In this document: in pieces, positions 8,515-16,095 of the stretch
Layout: every line of letters starts with the position of its first letter
Numbering within the stretch: position 1 is the stretch's first letter
From: Cystobacter ferrugineus
GTDB lineage: Bacteria; Myxococcota; Myxococcia; Myxococcales; Myxococcaceae
Direction of reading: 5' to 3'
NCBI RefSeq assembly: GCF_001887355.1
Contig: NZ_MPIN01000008.1
Span: 299,935-363,934, forward strand
DNA: 64,000 nucleotides
The notes under the pieces: model-generated
Told to the model about the DNA's origin: nothing
What the model saw: the letters and a program-made list of their open reading frames with translations, nothing else
The model's database searches: none
Position numbers and translations under genes: made by a program

Positions 8515-10680
8515 CTAGCGGCTCACGGGCCGGTACTTCATGCCCAGCTCGTTGAAGAGGAAGGCATGGACATCCACCTCCTCGGCGATGGTTTCCGACA
8601 GCGGCGTGCCCAGGCCGTGGCCCATGTCGTTGGTGCGCAGCAGCACCGGACGCTTCGATCTCGTGGCCGCCCGCAGGCGCGCCACCATCTTGCGCGAATG
8701 AAAGGGGTCCACGCGCGGGTCGTTCTCTCCCGAGGTGAAGAGCACTGACGGGTACTTCGTCCCGTCCTTCACGTGGTGGTAGGGCGAATAGGCATACAGC
8801 GCCTGGAACTGCCCCGGGTCCTTCACCGTGCCGTACTCGGTGGTGTTGAACTGCCCGTTGGGGGTGAGCTCCACCCGCAGCATGTCGTAGATGCCCACGT
8901 GCGCGAGCACCGTGCGGAACAGCTCCGGGTGCTGGGTGAGCGCGGCGCCCATCAGCAGACCGCCGTTGCTGCCGCCCTCGATGGCCAGGCGCGCGGGCTT
9001 CGTCCACTTCTTCTCCACCAGCAGCCTCGCGCAGGCGTGGAAGTCATCGAAGACGTTCTGCTTCTTCGTCAGCGAGCCCTGGGTGTGCCACGCCTCGCCG
9101 AACTCCGAGCCGCCGCGCAGGTTGGCCACGGCCACCACCCCGCCCTGCTCGATGAAGGCGAAGGAGAGCACATGGAAGCTGGGGGACAGGGAGACGTTGA
9201 AGCCACCATACCCGGTGAGCAGCGTGGGGTTGTTGCCGTCCCGCTTCGTGCCCTCCGCGTACAGGAGGTTGAGCGGCACCTGGGTGCCGTCCTTCGAGGT
9301 GCACATGACGCGCTCCACCCGCACGCGGCTCGTGTCCACCGGCGAGGTGCGTCCCAGCGCCGTCTTCGTCAGCGTCCCGTCGCCCGCCGAGTAACGGTAC
9401 ACGCTCGTCGGCTCGAGGTAGCTGGTGGAGCCGAAGAGGACGTCATCTCCCCCCAGGCGCGTCGGCCGGCCCACCGAGGACACCGGCTGCGTGGGCACCT
9501 GTCCGAGGTCCTTTCCATCCAGGCCCACCATGCGCATCCGCATGGGGCCTCCGAGCTGCTCCGTCACGTAGAGCCGCGTGGCGGTGGCGAGCAACCCGTC
9601 GATGGAGGCCTCTGCCTGGGGGATGAAGACGGTGGCCTTGTCCAGGCTCGGCGTGGCGAGTGGAATTCGCAGCACCTTGCCGCGCGGCGCGTCCTGGCGC
9701 GACAGCGCGTAGAGCGCCCCGTCCTGCCCGAAGCCCGCGGAGACGAGCTTGTCCTCGAACCGGGAGAGCTGCGTCCAGGTGCCCTTCTGGGGCCGCAGGT
9801 AGAGGGCGTACTCGCCGCCGTCCCCGTTGCCGAGAATGGCCATCACGTACGCCCCATCCTCCGAGGTGCTGAGGGCGTAGTTGGCGATGCGCGGAGCCCC
9901 CTTGCCCAGCTCGTAGGTGTCCTGCGCCGTGGGCGTGCCGAGCTCGTGGAAGTACACCTGCTGGAAGAAGTCCCGATCCTCGGGTGGGCGCTCCTCGCCG
10001 CGCGGATAGCGCGTGTAGAAGAAGCCCGTGCCGTCCGCGTTCCACGTGAGCGAGCCGCCCGCCGTGCCACCATTCACCCGCGGCACCGACTCGCCCGGCA
10101 GGGGCTTGCCCGTGGCCACGTCATAAACGGTGACGTCCCCGCTCTCCGTGCCGTCCTTCGACAGCGACACGGCCACCTTCTTGCCGTCGAGCGAGGGGAC
10201 GAAGAAGTCGATGGTGGTACGGCCGCTCGGGTCCAGCGCCATCGGGTCCACCAGCACACGGGCCGTGGAAGGATCCTCCACGGAGGGCAGGACCACCAGG
10301 AAGGACTGCTGCTTGGGGGGCTGGGACTTCAGCGCGAAGAGCGTGCCGCCGCGCTGCCACAGGGCGAAATGCGCCGCGGACTCGTGGGAGAGGAGCGTGG
10401 TGAGGCGGGCGCGGATGGCCTCGCGAGAGGGCAGCTTGTCGAGCAGCGCCCGCGTGTACGCCGTCTCGCCCTGGAGCCACCGGCGGACCTCGGGGTCGTC
10501 ACCCTTCTCGAGCCACTGATAGGGGTCCTCCACCTTCACCCCGTGGTAGGTGTCCACCACGGGTTTCCTCGCCGCGACGGGCGGGGCGGATACGGCGGCG
10601 CCCTGGCCCGCGGCGAACGGTGTCAACGGAGCGAGCAGCGACAACGTGGCGAGCGCCAGCTTGATGCGTGGGTGGTGCAC
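8515..10680 (-). CDS. prolyl oligopeptidase (S9A), exported
   Basis: A 721-residue enzyme starting at GTG, with GAGGG 5 bp upstream. The first 25 residues form a signal peptide (IKLALATLSLLAPLTPFAAG). A longer in-frame start at 10779 would place about 30 polar residues before the signal and is unlikely. Residues about 40-440 are the beta-propeller that limits access to small peptides, starting DTYHGVKVEDPYQWLE. The C-terminal alpha/beta-hydrolase domain has the nucleophile Ser in IEGGSNGGLLMGA, the Asp in SGENDPRVDPFHS and the His in NDMGHG near the C-terminus. Length and order match the family. It cleaves after proline in short peptides, here probably in the periplasm. It is divergent from the TipA-like regulator, and the palindromic operator between them could affect both. 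Confidence 0.95.
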   Translation of the reverse strand: MHHPRIKLALATLSLLAPLTPFAAGQGAAVSAPPVAARKPVVDTYHGVKVEDPYQWLEKGDDPEVRRWLQGETAYTRALLDKLPSREAIRARLTTLLSHESAAHFALWQRGGTLFALKSQPPKQQSFLVVLPSVEDPSTARVLVDPMALDPSGRTTIDFFVPSLDGKKVAVSLSKDGTESGDVTVYDVATGKPLPGESVPRVNGGTAGGSLTWNADGTGFFYTRYPRGEERPPEDRDFFQQVYFHELGTPTAQDTYELGKGAPRIANYALSTSEDGAYVMAILGNGDGGEYALYLRPQKGTWTQLSRFEDKLVSAGFGQDGALYALSRQDAPRGKVLRIPLATPSLDKATVFIPQAEASIDGLLATATRLYVTEQLGGPMRMRMVGLDGKDLGQVPTQPVSSVGRPTRLGGDDVLFGSTSYLEPTSVYRYSAGDGTLTKTALGRTSPVDTSRVRVERVMCTSKDGTQVPLNLLYAEGTKRDGNNPTLLTGYGGFNVSLSPSFHVLSFAFIEQGGVVAVANLRGGSEFGEAWHTQGSLTKKQNVFDDFHACARLLVEKKWTKPARLAIEGGSNGGLLMGAALTQHPELFRTVLAHVGIYDMLRVELTPNGQFNTTEYGTVKDPGQFQALYAYSPYHHVKDGTKYPSVLFTSGENDPRVDPFHSRKMVARLRAATRSKRPVLLRTNDMGHGLGTPLSETIAEEVDVHAFLFNELGMKYRPVSR

Positions 10681-10786
10681 GAAGTCCCTCGGGTAGAAAG
10701 GAGGGCTCGCAGCCTGCCATGCGACGCCGGGGTTTGCTCGTCTGACGTCGGGCCGGGCGATGAGCGGGCGAGGGAACATCTCCGGG

Positions 10787-10817
10787 TTGACCTTGACGCA
10801 ACGTCAAGGTGTAGCTT
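10787..10817 (+). promoter_or_regulatory. MerR-type promoter with perfect palindromic operator
   Basis: CCTTGACG (10791-10798) and CGTCAAGG (10802-10809) form a perfect 8-bp inverted repeat around a 3-base centre. It sits between a -35-like TTGACC (10787-10792) and a -10-like TAGCTT (10812-10817). That gives a 19-bp spacer, the over-long spacing MerR-family activators correct by twisting DNA. It lies 33 bp before the start codon of the MerR-family gene, so autoregulation is the simple reading. Confidence 0.65.
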
Positions 10818-10849
10818 CGTTTCATTGAATCCAACGAGGAGGCAACCCG

Positions 10850-11593
10850 ATGGAATGGTCCATCCAGGACATCGCTCGCCTGGCGGGAACGACGAGCCGC
10901 ACGCTGCGTCATTACGACGACGTGGGTCTGCTCAAGCCGAGCCGCATCGGGAGCAATGGCTATCGTTATTATGATCAGGCGGCGCTCGTCCGCTTGCAAC
11001 GCATCCTGCTGCTGCGGGAGCTCGGCCTGGGCCTGCCCGCCATCGCCGAGGTGCTGGAAGGGCAGAAGGACACCGCCAAAGCCTTGCAAACCCACCTCAC
11101 GTGGTTGAGGCGGGAGCAGCAGCGCCTGGCGCGTCAGATCACGTCCGTGGAAACGACGATTCGCAAATTGAATGGAGGAGAGCAGATCATGGCCGAGGAG
11201 ATTCTCGATGGCTTCGACAACAGCCAGTATGAGGAGGAGGTCGTCCAGCGGTGGGGACGGGACGCCTACGACAAGAGCCAGCGCCAGTGGACCGCCCTGA
11301 GCAAGGACAAACAGCGCGACATGATGGCCGAGCAGGAGCGGCTCGCCCAGGCACTCGCCGAGGCGAGCGCGCGGGGCGAGGATGTCGCCAGTGACGAGGT
11401 GCAGGAGCTGGTGCGCCAGCACCACACGTGGGTGTCGTTCTTCTGGGTGCCCAACCGCGAGGCCTACATCAACCTGGGCGAGATGTACGTCGCGGATCCG
11501 CGCTTCACCGCCGTCTACGACAAGCACGCCCCGGGGGCGACGCGGTTCATCCGCGACGCCATGCGCGTCTTCGCGGAGAAGAACCTGGAATAA
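10850..11593 (+). CDS. TipAL-like MerR-family regulator with C-terminal TipAS-type ligand domain
   Basis: A 247-residue regulator. Residues about 1-70 are the MerR winged helix (SIQDIARLAGTTSRTLRHYD, then GYRYYD). A coiled-coil dimerisation helix follows (about 75-112). Residues about 120-245 are a TipAS antibiotic-recognition domain (FWVPNREAYINLGEMY, DPRFTAVYDKHAPG). An in-frame ATG at 11189 is preceded by GGAGGAGAG with 6-bp spacing, so a 134-residue stand-alone ligand domain is probably also made. This two-product arrangement is described for Streptomyces tipA. The protein has no cysteine, so it cannot trap thiopeptides covalently as TipA does; its ligand may be another hydrophobic or peptide-like compound. 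The gene has a strong ribosome binding site (GAGGAGG). The adjacent divergent peptidase may or may not be a target. Confidence 0.9.
   Translation: MEWSIQDIARLAGTTSRTLRHYDDVGLLKPSRIGSNGYRYYDQAALVRLQRILLLRELGLGLPAIAEVLEGQKDTAKALQTHLTWLRREQQRLARQITSVETTIRKLNGGEQIMAEEILDGFDNSQYEEEVVQRWGRDAYDKSQRQWTALSKDKQRDMMAEQERLAQALAEASARGEDVASDEVQELVRQHHTWVSFFWVPNREAYINLGEMYVADPRFTAVYDKHAPGATRFIRDAMRVFAEKNLE
11174..11191 (+). promoter_or_regulatory. internal ribosome binding site and start codon within the TipA-like gene
   Basis: GGAGGAGAG at 11174-11182 lies 6 bp before an in-frame ATG at 11189-11191. It would start a 134-residue product consisting of the ligand-binding domain without the DNA-binding domain. 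The position, directly after the dimerisation helix, is where TipAS starts in Streptomyces. The motif is seen; its use is inferred. Confidence 0.6.
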
Positions 11594-11614
11594 ACGAATT
11601 CTGCTCCCCTCGCC

Positions 11615-13597
11615 TCAGAGCCGGCCCGCCAGGGTGGCAATCATGAGCAGCAGCTCATCGGCCGGCACGGGCTTGGCCAGGTGCATCTGAAAGCCGGCGA
11701 GCAGCGCCTTGCGCCGGTCCTCCGGACGCGCGTGGGCGGTGATGGCCAGGGCGGGTATGCGTCCGCCGCGCTCCACTGGAAGCGCCCGGACGCGCCGCAG
11801 GAACGTGTAGCCATCCTCCCCCGGCATGCCGACGTCCGAGATGAGCACATCCGGCTTGCCCCGCGGCAGGAGCTCCCAGGCCTCGGCGGCGGAACTGGCG
11901 GCCGTCACGTGAAGCCCGCAGCGCTCCAGCAGGGTCACGAGCATCTCGCGCACGTCCGGCTCGTCCTCGACGAGCAGCACCCGCAGGCCCGCGATCCCCT
12001 CCGGGCAATCGAAGGTGGGCGCCCCGGCCGTGGCCGGGTCCGCGCTCGGGTCCTTCAGGCGCAGCGGAGAGATGGGCAGGCTCACGACGAACGTCGCCCC
12101 CTGGCCCAACCCCTCGCTCGAAACGGAGACGCGCCCCCCGTGCAGCTCGACCAGGTGGCGCACGATCGACAGCCCCAACCCCAGCCCTCCATGGCGCCGG
12201 GTCGCGCTGGAGTCCGCCTGGCGGAAGCGCTCGAAGACATGGGGCAGGAACTCCGGAGCAATGCCCTGCCCCGTGTCGCGCACCGTGAGTTCCGCCGAGG
12301 AGCTCACCCGGCGCAAGGTGACATGGACGCGTCCCCCCTTGGGCGTGAACTTCACCGCGTTCGTGAGGAGGTTCCAGGCGACCTGCTGCAGGCGATGCGC
12401 GTCCCCCATCACCGGGCCCAGGGTGTCGTCCAGCACGACCTGGAGGCGGATGTCCTTGGCCTGGGCCGCGGGCGTGACGGACTCCACGGCGGCCCGGACG
12501 ACGTCCTCGAGTTGGAGCGACGCGACCTCCAGGCGCAGCTTGCCGGAGATGATGCGGCTGACATCCAGCAGATCCTCGATGAGCTGCGCCTGCGACTTCG
12601 CGTTGCGCTCGATGATCTCCAGCGCCCGGGACTGCTTCTCGGGAGAGAGCGTGCCGTTGCGCAGCATCTGCACCCAGCCCAGCATGGAAGTCAGAGGCGT
12701 TCTCAGCTCATGCGACGTCACGGAGAGGAACTCGTCGCGCATCCTGACCGCGGCCTCGAGCTGTTGAAGCAGCCCCTCGCGCTCGCGCTGCAGCCTCACC
12801 TGCTCGGTGGTGTCCTGCAACACCAGCAGGAACCCGCCCAGCCCCGTCGCATCCTCGGGCAGGGGTGCCAGGGAGGCCTCGAGGAATCGCGGCCCGCGCG
12901 GGCCCTCCGCTTCGAGCAGCGCCTGGGCCGGGGCGCCGGTCGCCCGCACCTTCTCCAGAAGCGCCTCGAAGCCCGGCGGCAGCAGCAACGCCAACGACGC
13001 CCTCGAGAGCCGCTCCTCGGACTGCCCCAGGATTCGCCGCGCCGCCGGGTTGCTCACGCGCGCGTGGCCCTCCACATCGAGCTCCAGGATGCCCAGGAGC
13101 ACGAGCTCCAGCAGGCGATCGAGGACGGCCGAGGGCCGCGGCCGGACCGGCTCCACGGTCAGCAGCCGCGAGGAGACGGCCTGGAGTGTGCGCTGATGCT
13201 CGCGCCGCAGCCGCGTCTCCTGGACGGCCCGCTGCAGCTCCCCCGCGAGCTTCGCCACGCCGTCCGCGCCATGGAGGCTCGTGCGTTGACCGATGAAGGG
13301 GGTGTACCTGAAGGTGGCCCGGAGGGATTCGAGCTGCTCGGGGGCGGCCAGCACCAGGACGCTCACGTCGCGATCCAGCCTCGCCACACGCTGGGCCAGG
13401 GGAAACGGCTGCCGCTCGAGCGGGCCGATCACCAGCGCATCGAAGGCCCCCGGGCTGCTCTCGAAGCGCGCCAGGGCATCGTCCGCCGAGGGGACCTGCT
13501 CCAGGGTGACGTCCTGCGCCCCACACCGCTCGCGGAGCGCGCCCGCGCTGTCGGCGTCCATCGCGACCAGCAAAGCCCTCGCCGTGCCCACGCTCAT
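11615..13597 (-). CDS. hybrid sensor histidine kinase (degenerate receiver, PAS, HisKA, HATPase, receiver)
   Basis: A 660-residue soluble hybrid kinase without membrane segments. Residues about 5-115 resemble a receiver fold (ALLVAMDADSAGALRERC) but lack the usual acidic pocket and phospho-acceptor. A coiled linker and a PAS domain follow (about 165-285, ending LVLQDTTEQVRLQRE). HisKA has FLSVTSHELRTPLTSMLGW (His near 305). HATPase has NLLTNAVKFTP, DTGQGI and GGLGLGLSIVRHLVELHGG. The C-terminal receiver (about 540-655) has LVEDEPDVREML, the Asp in LISDVGMPGEDGY and the Lys in HLAKPVPAD. Its start overlaps the stop of the acyl-CoA dehydrogenase gene by 4 bp, so the two are cotranscribed in that order. 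The signal it senses is unknown. Confidence 0.93.
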   Translation of the reverse strand: MSVGTARALLVAMDADSAGALRERCGAQDVTLEQVPSADDALARFESSPGAFDALVIGPLERQPFPLAQRVARLDRDVSVLVLAAPEQLESLRATFRYTPFIGQRTSLHGADGVAKLAGELQRAVQETRLRREHQRTLQAVSSRLLTVEPVRPRPSAVLDRLLELVLLGILELDVEGHARVSNPAARRILGQSEERLSRASLALLLPPGFEALLEKVRATGAPAQALLEAEGPRGPRFLEASLAPLPEDATGLGGFLLVLQDTTEQVRLQREREGLLQQLEAAVRMRDEFLSVTSHELRTPLTSMLGWVQMLRNGTLSPEKQSRALEIIERNAKSQAQLIEDLLDVSRIISGKLRLEVASLQLEDVVRAAVESVTPAAQAKDIRLQVVLDDTLGPVMGDAHRLQQVAWNLLTNAVKFTPKGGRVHVTLRRVSSSAELTVRDTGQGIAPEFLPHVFERFRQADSSATRRHGGLGLGLSIVRHLVELHGGRVSVSSEGLGQGATFVVSLPISPLRLKDPSADPATAGAPTFDCPEGIAGLRVLLVEDEPDVREMLVTLLERCGLHVTAASSAAEAWELLPRGKPDVLISDVGMPGEDGYTFLRRVRALPVERGGRIPALAITAHARPEDRRKALLAGFQMHLAKPVPADELLLMIATLAGRL

Positions 13598-14757
13598 TCC
13601 CCCAGCAACGGCAGGTCGAGGAGCGCGCGCCCCACCCAGGTGCGGAGGATGTCGGTGGTGGGCGACATGACGTGGGCCGCGCGCGCATCACGCAGGTGGC
13701 GGAAGAGAGGTGAGCCGCTCTCGGAGTAGCCCCGTCCCCCCACGAGCGTCATGGCCTCGTTCACGACGTGGACGGCGCAGTCGGCGACCTCGGCCTTGGC
13801 GGAGCAGAGCGCCGCGAGGGCGGTGGCCTCGCCCTGGTCTCCCCTCGCGGCGGCGCTGTGGATGAGCAGCCGTGTGCGCTCGACGACGGCCCAGAGCGTC
13901 CCCAGCCGGTGCTGGAGCACGGCCTGGCTGGAAGGAGGCGCGCCCCCGTGGCCGTAGTGCCGGCGCTTCAGGTGCGCGGTGGCCTCCTCCAGCGCGCTGC
14001 TCGCGATTCCCAGGTACGTCCCCGCCATGGCGATGAGGAAGTACGGCGCCACGACGTTGAAGACGTACCAGATCTCATCCCCCTCCTGGCCGAGCAGATG
14101 GGTGGCCGGGACGAAGACGTCCTGGAGCCGAAGCGTCCGGGCCGAGTTGCCCCGCATGCCAATCCCCTCCCAGGACCCCTCCCACGCCAGGTTCCCCGCC
14201 TGGGCGGGAAGGATGACGCAGGAGAAGTCCCCCGGCCGGGCGGCCGAGGCCAGGGTCGAGACGACATAGGAGTCCGCATGCCCACCGTTGGTGACGAAGG
14301 ACTTCGCGCCCTCGAGCCGGTAGCCCCCGGGGACGGCGGTGAGCCGCGTCTGGGGCAGGTAGAAGTGAGCCCCGGTCCCCGACTCGCTGAGCGCCAGGGT
14401 GGTGAGGTGCTCACCCTCGGCGATGGGCTCCAGGAACGTGCGTTGCTGCAAGGGGGTCGCCTTGGCGGCGATGACCGCGGATCCCACGCAGTGCATCCCG
14501 AAGCAGATGGCCGTCGAGGCGCAGACGCGGCCGAGCACCTCGCAGGTTCGCGCGAGCGCGACGAGCCCCTGTCCTTGACCACCGAAGGCCGAGGGGACGA
14601 CCAGGCCCCCCAGCCCCGCCGCCTGGAGGGCACGAAGGCCCGTCTCCGGCCAGCGTCCTTCGCCGTCGACCCGGCTGGCTTCGGGGGCAACCACCTCACG
14701 AGCCACCTGGTCGGCCGCGCCGAGCAACTCACCGAGAGACAACCGCTTCAAGTCCAC
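13594..14757 (-). CDS. acyl-CoA dehydrogenase family flavoprotein, canonical catalytic Glu not present
   Basis: A 387-residue protein with the three-part acyl-CoA dehydrogenase layout: N-terminal helical domain, central beta domain with LALSESGTGAHFYLPQT and GYRLEGAKSFVTNGG (FAD and substrate contacts), and C-terminal four-helix bundle with VNEAMTLVGGRGYSESGS. At the place where most members carry the catalytic glutamate in a YEGTxE string, this one reads MSPTTDILRTWVGRALL, so the usual base is replaced. Some subfamilies take the base from another helix, and some relatives are hydroxylases or oxidases, so the reaction should not be assumed. It is the first gene of a pair with the hybrid kinase gene downstream. 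The upstream 229 bp (14758-14986) holds an A/T-rich TAATTATT patch that could be part of a promoter. Confidence 0.85.
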   Translation of the reverse strand: MDLKRLSLGELLGAADQVAREVVAPEASRVDGEGRWPETGLRALQAAGLGGLVVPSAFGGQGQGLVALARTCEVLGRVCASTAICFGMHCVGSAVIAAKATPLQQRTFLEPIAEGEHLTTLALSESGTGAHFYLPQTRLTAVPGGYRLEGAKSFVTNGGHADSYVVSTLASAARPGDFSCVILPAQAGNLAWEGSWEGIGMRGNSARTLRLQDVFVPATHLLGQEGDEIWYVFNVVAPYFLIAMAGTYLGIASSALEEATAHLKRRHYGHGGAPPSSQAVLQHRLGTLWAVVERTRLLIHSAAARGDQGEATALAALCSAKAEVADCAVHVVNEAMTLVGGRGYSESGSPLFRHLRDARAAHVMSPTTDILRTWVGRALLDLPLLGE

Positions 14758-14986
14758 CTCATACCCGGGTCCTCGTCTCGAGCTGCCCGACGAGGGCCAC
14801 TGCTGAAAGCGCCGAAGTTGTGCCCCCTAATTATTGGCCAGGACCGAGGGATGAGCAGCACTCACGCACGCGCCTGGCGGGAACGGGTGGGGCCAAGCGT
14901 GCGGGGGTGGAATAAAAGCACCTCGAAGGGGCTCCCGGGTGTTCACTGCGTGACGCAAGCCCGGCCCGTGCGAGCATCGCGGGCCC

Positions 14987-15545
14987 ATGCGAAAGCCCCT
15001 CCTGCTGTCCTGTCTGCTCCTGTCGGTGGGTTGTGCCACCCCGTCCGTGCCGCGCCCGGGCAACGGTGATTCGCCGCATCAGGTGAAGCGCGTGAGGGTC
15101 GCGGAAGGCGTGTCGAGCTCGAGGTGCTCGACTTCGGAGGACAGGGCCCGGCGCTCGTGTTCCTGTCGGGCCTGGGCAACACGGGCCACGTCTTCGACAC
15201 GCTGGCGCCCGAGTTCATCGCCAGTCATCACGTCTACGCCCTCACGCGCCGTGGGTTCGGCGCTTCGAGCTGGTCCGACACCGGCTATGACACCGCCACG
15301 CTGGGCCTGGATGTCGTTCACGCGCTCGACGGCCTGGGAATCCAGAAGGCCGTGCTGGCGGGCCACTCCATGGCGGGGGACGAATGGAGGCCATGATGGG
15401 CCAGGAGAGCACACCCGCGGACTTCCGGGAGAAGGCGCGGGACTTCCTGCCCGAGTTGCGGCGGGACGAGGAGGCCGCGGACGCAGCGCTGCGCAAACAG
15501 CCGAACTGGAAGCTGATCGAGGCAGGGCGCCTCACACGAGGCACC
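14987..15545 (+). pseudogene. degenerate alpha/beta-hydrolase lipoprotein gene
   Basis: Three pieces of one hydrolase are spread over three frames. The first gives MRKPLLLSCLLLSVGC, a lipoprotein signal, and about 25 more residues. From about 15120 a second frame gives LDFGGQGPALVFLSGLGN and continues through LTRRGFGASSW to the nucleophile elbow VLAGHSMAGDE. From about 15384 a third frame gives residues such as MEAMMGQESTPADFREKARDF and EEAADAALRKQPNWKLIEAG. The region between the elbow and the third piece is far too short, so an internal deletion plus at least one frameshift has occurred. The acid and histidine of the triad are not visible. The end coordinate is approximate. The loss is too extensive for a sequencing error. 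Confidence 0.8.
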
Positions 15546-15560
15546 ATGCCCCACGCGCCC

Positions 15561-16025
15561 CTACTGCTTCGGCTTCAGGAAGGTGAGGACCTGGGTGAAC
15601 GTCCTGTCTCCGTTGGGAGTCGTGAGCAGCACCCCGCTCGCCCCCTCATAGGCGCCCGTGCCACCGATGATGGGAATCGAGGAGGGGCCGCTCTCGGCCT
15701 CCCGGCCCGCGACGGTGATGGTGCCGTCGGCCATCGTGAGCGTCCACTGGCACTCGCTGAACTGGCCGGGCAACGTCCGGATGCAGAAGCCGCTGTTGGA
15801 GCCGATGTTCTCCTTCGCCGCGTTCAACAGCGGTTGATCAAACACAAACATGTCGCCCGGCGAGTCACCCGGCGTTCCCAGGTCCACCGACGAGGCGATC
15901 CCACTGCGGGCATCGGCGATGGTGGTCATCGTCCAGGATTCCTCCGCCTGGGAGTTGTCGACACAGCCCAGCATCGGGGTGGTCAGGGACACGACACTCA
16001 CTGCCACGAACATGGCCTTGCGCAT
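15561..16025 (-). CDS. allene-oxide-cyclase/dirigent-like beta-barrel lipoprotein
   Basis: A 154-residue exported protein. The signal ends TTPMLGC (lipobox), so the mature protein should be lipid-anchored. The body has the sequence features of bacterial allene-oxide-cyclase-like barrels: LGTPGDSPGDMFVFDQPL near the start of the barrel, GFCIRTLPGQFSECQWTL, and the glycine-rich IIGGTGAYEGASGVLL before the last strands. Plant relatives use this barrel to steer cyclisation or radical coupling. Bacterial relatives are known mainly as secreted proteins of uncertain role. AAGGA lies 8 bp before the chosen ATG. It is divergent from the carboxylesterase gene with 70 bp between them, which must hold both promoters. 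Fold assignment is fairly good; any enzymatic role is a guess. Confidence 0.72.
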   Translation of the reverse strand: MRKAMFVAVSVVSLTTPMLGCVDNSQAEESWTMTTIADARSGIASSVDLGTPGDSPGDMFVFDQPLLNAAKENIGSNSGFCIRTLPGQFSECQWTLTMADGTITVAGREAESGPSSIPIIGGTGAYEGASGVLLTTPNGDRTFTQVLTFLKPKQ

Positions 16026-16095
16026 CTCGTTCTTCCTTGGGGTGTTACCCATCATCGGGGTTAACAACGGGTCCTGCTTGGGGTCTTCTACCGGA

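Noticed and set aside
8773..10974. A 733-codon plus-strand open frame opposite the prolyl oligopeptidase
   Set aside because: The minus strand carries an unmistakable peptidase with its full triad; the mirror frame has no motif.
15850..16095. N-terminal extension of the carboxylesterase
   Set aside because: It would overlap the divergent lipoprotein gene, has no homology to esterases, and the family's usual start matches the ATG at 16096.
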